Assembly: GCA_905214605.1 (NCBI GenBank)
Contig: CAJMMY010000074.1
Span: 1 to 5,947 of the forward strand
Length of the DNA: 5,947 nt
From: an uncultured bacterium
GTDB lineage: Bacteria > Bacillota_A > Clostridia > Oscillospirales > Oscillospiraceae
Reading direction: 5' to 3'
Shown piece by piece: positions 1-4,466 of this stretch. A model generated the notes under the pieces. That model worked only from the letters and a program-made list of their open reading frames with translations, did no database searches and was not told the DNA's origin. Positions within the stretch are counted from its first letter, which is position 1. Every line of letters starts with the position of its first letter. A program made the translations under genes and the position numbers.

Positions 1-165
1 AAGGCTCCTCGCCGGAGGGCTGTGATTTTCCGCAGTCATGGTCTGCTCCAAATCAAACAGGGGACGCTACACTTCCCCTGCGCTGGCTGCAGCCAGCTAC
101 CCTTTTGTGGACTTGCCTGTTGGGGACACCTTGCGGTGCAAGCTGTTCCCAGCCGACAAGTTTCA
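1..165. other. GC-rich multi-hairpin intergenic region (possible structured RNA or dispersed repeat)
   Basis: I see no convincing gene here, but the DNA folds into four consecutive stem-loops. Hairpin A pairs 23-28 with 50-55 and, across a 3x3 internal loop, 32-35 with 43-46. Hairpin B is CAGGGGA (58-64) with TCCCCTG (74-80), seven perfect pairs. Hairpin C is the perfect 16-bp palindrome GCTGGCTGCAGCCAGC (82-97). Hairpin D is a long imperfect stem: 111-115 pairs with 157-161, then 121-134 pairs with 138-151 with one mismatch (129/143) and a GGT loop. The stretch is much more GC-rich than the AT-rich gene after it. Alternatives are a non-coding RNA, a MITE/REP-like repeat, or the 3' part of something starting left of base 1. 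The hairpins are nearly symmetric, so the strand cannot be chosen. I match it to no named RNA family. Confidence 0.45.
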
Positions 166-198
166 TAAAATACGCTATCTTTTCGATAGGCGATGAAG

Positions 199-204
199 TA
201 TAAT
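199..204 (+). promoter_or_regulatory. Candidate -10 box (TATAAT) for the small membrane-protein gene
   Basis: A consensus TATAAT lies 60 bases before the GTG at 265 and 9 bases before the end of an AT-rich transition. No good TTGACA-like -35 is seen at 16-18 bases upstream (that region reads roughly TATCTT), so the assignment rests on the -10 alone. Just upstream is a small inverted repeat (TATC 176-179, loop TTTTC, GATA 185-188) that could be an operator or simply the end of the structured region. If this is the promoter, transcription would begin near 210-212, downstream of the ATG at 193, which would rule that ATG out as the start codon. Confidence 0.35.
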
Positions 205-251
205 GGAGATGACAACAAATCGGGATTTTGGGAGCAGGAGAAATCGAGATT

Positions 252-256
252 GGAGG
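252..256 (+). promoter_or_regulatory. Ribosome binding site GGAGG that decides the start at 265
   Basis: GGAGG at 252-256 sits 8 bases before the in-frame GTG at 265 (5 bases before the in-frame TTG at 262). The ATG at 193 has only AGG, separated from it by two bases, which is too close to work. The site therefore favours GTG 265 as the initiation codon. Confidence 0.6.
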
Positions 257-264
257 ATAAATTG

Positions 265-699
265 GTGAACAAGATTTTCAAATGTCTTATTCGATTTTTG
301 ATAGAAGTGATAGTTATGACAGTTTTGATTGTTGGAATCAACATATTTATGAATGGTATGTATCTTTGGGGATTGCCCCGCATAAATGATATTCAGTCTG
401 TAAATATCACGTATCCGAGTGTCACGGATGATGTTAAAGAAATTTCGAGCCGTGAGGATATTGAGTTAGCCTTAAAGCTAACGGGATTTCTGAAATATGA
501 TTTATTTGGGGAAGTGAATAGCGAAGAAGAACCTGCTATTACAATTACTTATTTTCTCAAGGATGGAACAAGCAAAACAATCTCCGCTAATAACACTACT
601 GTCTGGTGGAACAATAAAATTCATGTAATCAAGGACAAGGAAATGTTTGTCAACCTAACAGAGGGAATTTTCTTTCTGGAAGATTTACAAACAAAGTAA
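265..699 (+). CDS. Small single-pass membrane or exported protein, AT-rich, function unknown
   Basis: The frame is open from ATG 193 to TAA 697-699 (168 codons). I place the start at GTG 265 (144 residues) because GGAGG lies 8 bases upstream and because the protein then begins MNKIFKCLIRFLIE, a typical N-terminus for this class. Residues 8-30 of that form are one hydrophobic helix. The positively charged residues before it suggest an N-in topology, with the remaining ~110 residues outside the membrane. The outer part begins LPRINDIQSVNITYP and is followed by a hydrophilic alpha/beta-looking region containing ITITYFLKDGTSKTISA. The pattern of a helix, then LP..xDIxSI, then a small domain recalls DUF5301-type Bacillota proteins, but this is a resemblance from memory and not a firm match. 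No catalytic motif is seen. Codon use is markedly more AT-rich than in the minus-strand genes, suggesting acquisition from elsewhere. It converges on the yifB-like gene. Confidence 0.75.
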   Translation: MNKIFKCLIRFLIEVIVMTVLIVGINIFMNGMYLWGLPRINDIQSVNITYPSVTDDVKEISSREDIELALKLTGFLKYDLFGEVNSEEEPAITITYFLKDGTSKTISANNTTVWWNNKIHVIKDKEMFVNLTEGIFFLEDLQTK

Positions 700-752
700 A
701 TCAATTCCAGTTTTTCGAACGGATAAAATCCCTTTTTGAAATTGGACATAAA

Positions 753-798
753 CAAATCCTCCGTATGATCTAAACCATACGGAGGATTGACTGTTTTA
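753..798. terminator. Symmetric hairpin, probable bidirectional terminator between convergent genes
   Basis: AATCCTCCGTATG (755-767) and CATACGGAGGATT (776-788) form a perfect 13-bp stem with an 8-base loop. On the plus strand it is followed by a weak T-tract (GTTTTA, 793-798). On the minus strand the following bases read TTGTTTATG, also only moderately T-rich. It lies 56 bases after the stop of the plus-strand gene and between two genes that face each other, as expected for a shared terminator. The weak U-tracts lower confidence in efficient Rho-independent termination on either strand. Confidence 0.65.
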
Positions 799-823
799 CG
801 GACACCGGTGAATCTTCACAGGT

Positions 824-836
824 TGGATTTTTGCTG
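824..836. repeat. 13-bp direct repeat, left copy (TGGATTTTTGCTG)
   Basis: This 13-mer is identical to 999-1011, and the two copies bracket the palindromic element at 837-998. A target-site duplication is one explanation. The other is that the repeat is an integral part of the element. A single copy of the element in this window cannot separate the two. Confidence 0.6.
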
Positions 837-998
837 CGCCCCGCAAGCCTCCCTCTGATGAGGGAGGTGGCAAAACCGCAGGTTTTGACGGAGGGAGAGA
901 TACACCGCGGTGAGAAACGACGCACCGGAAAAGTGGTTGTCCGGGATTTTCTCTCCCTCAGTCAGCTGCGCTGACAGCTCCCTCGTCAGAGGGAGCCC
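837..998. repeat. Palindromic MITE/REP-like intergenic element built from paired hairpins
   Basis: The element is close to mirror-symmetric. Order: hairpin L1 (848-855/860-867, 8 bp, loop TGAT); hairpin L2 (871-877/881-887, 7 bp, loop GCA); GAGGGAGAGA (891-900); a centre of about 49 bases containing the palindrome CACCGCGGTG (903-912); TCTCTCCCTC (950-959, perfect complement of 891-900); hairpin R2 (961-966/970-975, 6 bp); hairpin R1 (977-984/989-996, 8 bp, loop GTCA). The outer arms 847-871 and 973-997 are inverted copies matching at 21 of 25 positions. No open frame of note is present, so any movement would need a transposase supplied elsewhere. It sits 25 bases past the stop of the yifB-like gene and could be transcribed as its 3' UTR. 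The CCTCCCTC...GAGGGAGAGA motif resembles dispersed intergenic repeats I recall from Oscillospirales; that is recollection, not a search result. Confidence 0.75.
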
Positions 999-1011
999 TG
1001 GATTTTTGCTG
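999..1011. repeat. 13-bp direct repeat, right copy (TGGATTTTTGCTG)
   Basis: This copy is identical to 824-836 and lies immediately outside the right arm of the palindromic element (R1 ends at 996). The left copy stands 11 bases outside hairpin L1, so the element is slightly lopsided with respect to the repeats. Confidence 0.6.
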
Positions 1012-1022
1012 TCTATAGGCCC

Positions 1023-2540
1023 TCAGGTTGCCTCGAATCGGAAGGTGCGGTACTGAATGGCCTCGGCAATGTGGGGCACCTGAATGTCTGCGCTGCCGTC
1101 CAAATCGGCAATGGTCCGCGCCACCCGGAGAATCCGGTCATAGCTCCGGGCGGAAAGTCCCATACGGTCAAAGGCTTTTTTCATCAGACCCTCTCCCGCG
1201 GCGTCCAACGCGCAGTAGGCGCGGACCTCTTTCGGCCCCATTTGGGCATTGCATGCAATGTCCGTGCCGGCAAACCGGGCCCGCTGAATTTCCCGGGCGG
1301 CATTCACCCGTTTTTGAATTTCGGCAGAGGATTCCGCCGGGGCGCGGCTTTTCAGTTCGTCATATTCCAATGCCGGTACGTCCAGCAGCAAATCCATGCG
1401 GTCCAGCAAGGGCCCGGAAATGCGGCTGCGGTATTTCATCACGGCGCTTTCCGTGCATTTGCACCGCCCGGAGGGGTGTCCGTACCAACCGCATTTGCAG
1501 GGGTTCATGGCAGCCACCAGCATGAAACGGCTGGGGAATGTTACCGTGCCGGACACCCGGGCTACGGTGACCTGACCGTCTTCCAAGGGCTGCCGGAGCA
1601 CTTCCAGTACCGGACTGGGGAATTCCGGGAATTCGTCCAGAAACAGAACGCCGTTGTGAGCCAGAGAAATCTCTCCCGGCCGGGGAGAGGAGCCGCCGCC
1701 GCTCATCGCTGTGGCAGACACGGTGTGATGGGGCGAGCGGAAGGGGCGATGGGCAATGATGGGGTGGTCCCGCCCGGTGAGCCCGGCTACGGAGTGAATT
1801 TCCGTGGTTTCAATCATTTCCTGCCGGGTCATATCCGGAAGAATGCCCGGCAGCCGCTTGGCCAACATGCTTTTGCCCGCGCCCGGAGGCCCGCACATCA
1901 GTACGTTGTGTCCGCCGGCAGCGGCCACTTCCAATGCCCGGCGAACGTTTTCCTGCCCTTTTACGTCGGCAAAATCCGGGAACATTCCCGTGTCTGCGCT
2001 GACGTCCGGGGCATCCATGGGAGAAATGGCCTCCTCCCCCCGGAGATGGGCCAGCAGCTGGGTCACATTCTGCACCGGGTACACAGACACCTCTCCGGCC
2101 CAAGCAGCCTCCGGAGCATTGTCAGCGGGCACAAACAGATGTTTGATGCCGCACTTCCGGGCGGCAATGGCCATGGGCAGTGCGCCCACCACCGGGCGCA
2201 GGTCTCCGGTAAGGGAAAGCTCACCGAAAAATCCACAGTCCCCGGCCGGTGCGTCAATTTCCCCGGCGGCGGCCAAAATTCCCAGCAGCACCGGCAGGTC
2301 ATAGACCGTGCCGGCTTTTTTTGTATCTGCCGGCGCCAGATTCACCGTCACCCGGCTGACCGGGTATTTGAACCCGGAGTTTTTGATGGCGGCGCGGACC
2401 CGCTCCCGGGCCTCTTTCACCGCTGCGTCCGGCAGACCCACAATGTCAAAGGCGGGCAGGCCGTTGGAGAGAAAACATTCCACGGACACCTCGTAGCCGC
2501 CGATGCCGTGAATGCCGAAGGAGCGAATATTGGATACCAT
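1023..2540 (-). CDS. comM: YifB/ComM-family Mg-chelatase-like AAA+ ATPase
   Basis: This 505-residue protein is full length for the YifB/ComM family. Residues ~20-145 form the ChlI-like N-terminal domain with a Lon-protease-type fold (FDIVGLPDAAVKEARERVRAA at 31-51 is characteristic). Residues ~188-395 are the AAA+ Mg-chelatase-type ATPase: Walker A GPPGAGKS (217-224), Walker B VLFLDEF (298-304), the HRPFRSPHHT segment (264-273) and SGPLLDRMDL (375-384). A cysteine cluster, NPCKCGWYG...GRCKC (C348, C350, C360, C362), matches the conserved putative metal-binding motif. Residues ~400-500 are the C-terminal Mg-chelatase domain (GLSARSYDRILRVARTIADL at 461-480). In competent gammaproteobacteria ComM is a hexameric helicase promoting branch migration during natural transformation; the role in Clostridia is less certain. 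It does not make bacteriochlorophyll. The ATG at 2540 follows AAGGGGG with a 10-base spacer. It lies 18 bases after the acyltransferase stop, so is probably co-transcribed with it. Confidence 0.93.
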   Translation of the reverse strand: MVSNIRSFGIHGIGGYEVSVECFLSNGLPAFDIVGLPDAAVKEARERVRAAIKNSGFKYPVSRVTVNLAPADTKKAGTVYDLPVLLGILAAAGEIDAPAGDCGFFGELSLTGDLRPVVGALPMAIAARKCGIKHLFVPADNAPEAAWAGEVSVYPVQNVTQLLAHLRGEEAISPMDAPDVSADTGMFPDFADVKGQENVRRALEVAAAGGHNVLMCGPPGAGKSMLAKRLPGILPDMTRQEMIETTEIHSVAGLTGRDHPIIAHRPFRSPHHTVSATAMSGGGSSPRPGEISLAHNGVLFLDEFPEFPSPVLEVLRQPLEDGQVTVARVSGTVTFPSRFMLVAAMNPCKCGWYGHPSGRCKCTESAVMKYRSRISGPLLDRMDLLLDVPALEYDELKSRAPAESSAEIQKRVNAAREIQRARFAGTDIACNAQMGPKEVRAYCALDAAGEGLMKKAFDRMGLSARSYDRILRVARTIADLDGSADIQVPHIAEAIQYRTFRFEAT

Positions 2541-2550
2541 AGGGTCAGTT

Positions 2551-2557
2551 CCCCCTT
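2551..2557 (-). promoter_or_regulatory. Ribosome binding site AAGGGGG for the yifB/comM-like gene
   Basis: On the minus strand AAGGGGG falls in the 18-base gap between the acyltransferase TGA (2559-2561) and the ATG at 2540, 10 bases before the ATG. The spacing is slightly long. Its position right after the stop fits re-initiation or coupling within an operon. Confidence 0.5.
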
Positions 2558-2558
2558 T

Positions 2559-3557
2559 TCAGGAAATTCGTTTTGTGATGCGCCCGGTGAGCCAAACCAA
2601 GACCCGGGCGGTGAGAATGCTCAGCAATACGGCCAGCCCGTTGATTTCCCAAGTGCCTGCATGGTTGGAAAAGACCGAGGCGGAAAGAAATGCCAGCCAT
2701 TTTTCGTGGACCAGATAAATTTCCAAGGTCATACCGCCCAGATACAGCAGCACCCGCTCCAAGGGATTGCCCGCCGGGAGCAGAGAAAGTACAATGCTGC
2801 CGAAGAGAATCAGAGCAATGCTCATGGGCAGAAACAGATACATGCGCAGATACCAGTATTGTGAGTTCCAAACAGCCCACAGCCACAGACACACCGCTGC
2901 CGCCGTCAAGGTGACAAGCAGGGTGGGCACCGTACGCAGGGGGCGGCCTTCTTTCACCATGGGTGCCAGATAGCAGCCCACCAGAAACACGGGGATTCGG
3001 AATACAAACCCGCTGATGCGGTAAAACAGCGGCTGATTTTGATACAGCAGCCAAGCCGCCCCGAATGCGCCGGCCAAAAGCAGCGCCTCCGCCAACCGAT
3101 TTTCGGATTTCACCAATCGGTACAACAGGGGATACACCAGATAAAATACCAGAATGGCGGCGATGAACCAATAAACGGGATAGCCGCTTTGCCAGTAACT
3201 GAGCAGGGTTATGTTCCGCAGAAAGTCTCCTCCGGAAATCTGCCCCGTGCCCCACCGCAGCCCCTCATACAGCAGGGCAACGATAAGATAGGGAATCAGC
3301 ACCCGCAGAGCCCGTTTTTTGTAAAAATGCCGTGGCGAGGGGTCTTTTTCCATGGAATAGTACAGACCAATGCCGGAGAGAAAGAAAAAAAGGTCCACCC
3401 CGGCATAGCCGGTGCTTTTGATGAGATGGAGAGGCACAGACTGGAATTGCAGGGAGGAGTGGAACAGCATAATCCACAAAATGGCCGCGCCGAAAATCCC
3501 GGAGCGCTCCCGGCTGATGACCTGCAGATTTGTGTTTCGCCAGTTTTGACCGTTCAT
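2559..3557 (-). CDS. Acyltransferase-3 (OafA/NodX-like) integral membrane protein
   Basis: This 332-residue protein has about ten hydrophobic helices and the hallmarks of the acyltransferase-3 family. The conserved histidine is in ILWIMLFHSS (H33), and the glycine-rich YAGVDLFFFLSG is at 51-62. The basic FYKKRALRVLIP follows at 79-89 (R82, R85), with VYWF near 128-131, FRIPVFLVGCYLA at 186-198, and a late LGGMTLEIYLVHEKW (273-287) carrying E279 and H284. Members transfer acetyl or other acyl groups from the cytoplasm onto sugars of the envelope, exopolysaccharide, peptidoglycan or antibiotics. The acceptor cannot be told from the sequence. It lacks a fused SGNH domain. Start ATG 3557 overlaps the aldolase stop as ATGA, with GGGAG 7 bases upstream (3565-3569) inside the aldolase gene, indicating translational coupling. 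There is no glycan gene cluster in view to suggest the target. Confidence 0.9.
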   Translation of the reverse strand: MNGQNWRNTNLQVISRERSGIFGAAILWIMLFHSSLQFQSVPLHLIKSTGYAGVDLFFFLSGIGLYYSMEKDPSPRHFYKKRALRVLIPYLIVALLYEGLRWGTGQISGGDFLRNITLLSYWQSGYPVYWFIAAILVFYLVYPLLYRLVKSENRLAEALLLAGAFGAAWLLYQNQPLFYRISGFVFRIPVFLVGCYLAPMVKEGRPLRTVPTLLVTLTAAAVCLWLWAVWNSQYWYLRMYLFLPMSIALILFGSIVLSLLPAGNPLERVLLYLGGMTLEIYLVHEKWLAFLSASVFSNHAGTWEINGLAVLLSILTARVLVWLTGRITKRIS

Positions 3558-4336
3558 GCCTGCGCTCCCAACGCAGTGGCTACGGTCTGCCGGGTGCCTT
3601 CCAGCAGGGTCAGCACGTCAATGCCCACGGCAACATTGGGGAAACCCTGAGCGAAATATCCCGCTGCCTGCTCTGCGCCGCCGCAGAACATGATGCACAG
3701 CTTGCCGGCTTTTTCGCAGGTAGCCCGAACATGCTCCACCGCGGCGATATGGTCCGGGTGGTCGAACTGACCGGGGATTCCCAAGGCAATGGACAAATCA
3801 AAGGGCCCGATGAAAATGCCGTCCACACCGGGGATTGCCAGAATTTCTTCCAGATGCTCCAGACAGCCGGCGGTTTCGCACTGGGGAATCAGCAGGGTGC
3901 GGCGGTTGGCAATCTCCATGTAGCCCTCCATGCCGTTGGCGTAGTCCGAACCGTATCCCCAACCGGCGTCACCGGTGGGGCAGTAGCCCCGATTGCCCAG
4001 CGGGGGGAATTTGGCATAGGACACCAGCTCCCGCACATCTTCCACGGTGTTCACTTGGGGCACGATGAGACCGGCGGTGCCTGCGTCCAGCATTTTCAGA
4101 ATCTGCCCCCGGGAAATGCTGTTGACCCGCACCAGCGGGCACAATCCCGCGCCCTTGGCGGCATTTACCAGTTCCGCAGCGGAGCCGGGACCCACCGGGC
4201 TGTGCTCCAAATCGACAATGACATAGTCCAAACCGGTCTGCCCCAGTACGTTCAGCGCTGTGGGAGAGAGCAGATGGGTAAAGGTGCCGAGGCACCGCTG
4301 ACCGGCCTCAAATTTATCCAGAACAATGTTTTCCAT
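3554..4336 (-). CDS. HpcH/HpaI-family (class II) 2-keto-acid aldolase
   Basis: This 260-residue protein has the usual length for the family and folds as a metal-dependent TIM barrel that cleaves 2-keto-3-deoxy or 4-hydroxy-2-oxo acids to pyruvate and an aldehyde. Visible signatures are VIVDLEHSP (39-47) with H45 as the likely catalytic base, LVRVN with R70, and GLIVPQVNTVEDV (89-101). Further on are IPQCETAGCLEHLEEI (150-165), with E154 as one metal ligand, and VDGIFIGPFDLSIALG (171-186), with D180 as the other. The segment GNRGYCPTGDAGWGYG (114-129) departs from the GRRGVG-type loop I know in HpaI/GarL, so the substrate may differ from heptanedioate or glucarate derivatives. I do not assign a specific gene name. 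The start is well supported: AGGAGG at 4345-4350, 8 bases upstream. It follows the aspS terminator and seems to lead a three-gene unit, although I cannot find a convincing promoter in the 85 bases between. Confidence 0.88.
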   Translation of the reverse strand: MENIVLDKFEAGQRCLGTFTHLLSPTALNVLGQTGLDYVIVDLEHSPVGPGSAAELVNAAKGAGLCPLVRVNSISRGQILKMLDAGTAGLIVPQVNTVEDVRELVSYAKFPPLGNRGYCPTGDAGWGYGSDYANGMEGYMEIANRRTLLIPQCETAGCLEHLEEILAIPGVDGIFIGPFDLSIALGIPGQFDHPDHIAAVEHVRATCEKAGKLCIMFCGGAEQAAGYFAQGFPNVAVGIDVLTLLEGTRQTVATALGAQA

Positions 4337-4344
4337 GTGATATT

Positions 4345-4350
4345 CCTCCT
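4345..4350 (-). promoter_or_regulatory. Strong Shine-Dalgarno AGGAGG for the aldolase gene
   Basis: AGGAGG on the minus strand with an 8-base spacer to the ATG at 4336 is a near-ideal site. It fixes the aldolase start and indicates high translation relative to the downstream genes. Confidence 0.8.
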
Positions 4351-4421
4351 ATCGGAATGGGTTGCGATTGCGGGCGTATCGTGCCTGCTTTGTTTTGCGG
4401 GAGGCTTGCGCCCCCATTTCG

Positions 4422-4457
4422 AAAAATCCGGACAGCTTATGGAAAACTGTCCGGATT
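4422..4457 (-). terminator. Rho-independent terminator after aspS
   Basis: AATCCGGACAG (4425-4435) and CTGTCCGGATT (4447-4457) form a perfect 11-bp stem with an 11-base loop. Reading on the minus strand, the hairpin begins 9 bases after the aspS TAA (4467-4469) and ends in TTTTTC, a U-tract suitable for intrinsic termination. It separates aspS from the aldolase-acyltransferase-yifB unit, so that unit should have its own promoter in 4337-4421 or depend on read-through. Confidence 0.8.
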
Positions 4458-4466
4458 GTGCGTTGT

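Larger units (their letters stand above)
700..1022. other. Gene-free convergent intergenic region (323 bases)
   Basis: No coding frame is supported here. From left to right it holds about 50 AT-rich bases, the 13-bp stem terminator hairpin (755-788), a short spacer containing the palindrome CACCGGTG (803-810), and the palindromic element bracketed by 13-bp direct repeats (824-1011). Eleven bases then lead to the yifB-like stop codon. The genes on either side point toward it, so no promoter is expected, and I see none. Confidence 0.8.

Noticed and set aside
53..166. 37-codon minus-strand frame (MKLVGWEQLAPQGVP...) in the hairpin block
   Set aside because: No Shine-Dalgarno precedes it and it consists almost entirely of stem-loop sequence, so it is better explained as structured or repeat DNA.
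36..383. 115-codon minus-strand frame over the left edge
   Set aside because: It runs antisense through the AT-rich gene's start region and then through the four hairpins. It has no ribosome binding site and a low-complexity, cysteine- and serine-rich product.
847..997. CRISPR-like repeats
   Set aside because: The repeated units are inverted, not direct, and number only two, with no regular spacers and no cas genes.
1023..2540. Magnesium chelatase subunit for (bacterio)chlorophyll synthesis
   Set aside because: The N-terminal ChlI/Lon-like domain before the AAA+ module and the cysteine cluster are those of YifB/ComM, and no pigment genes are present.
1071..2864. 597-codon plus-strand open frame antisense to the yifB-like and acyltransferase genes
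   Set aside because: Its product has no recognisable domain and is rich in G, R, P, H and Q, typical of a frame opened by GC-biased third positions of the opposite strand. The minus-strand proteins have full family motifs across the same DNA.
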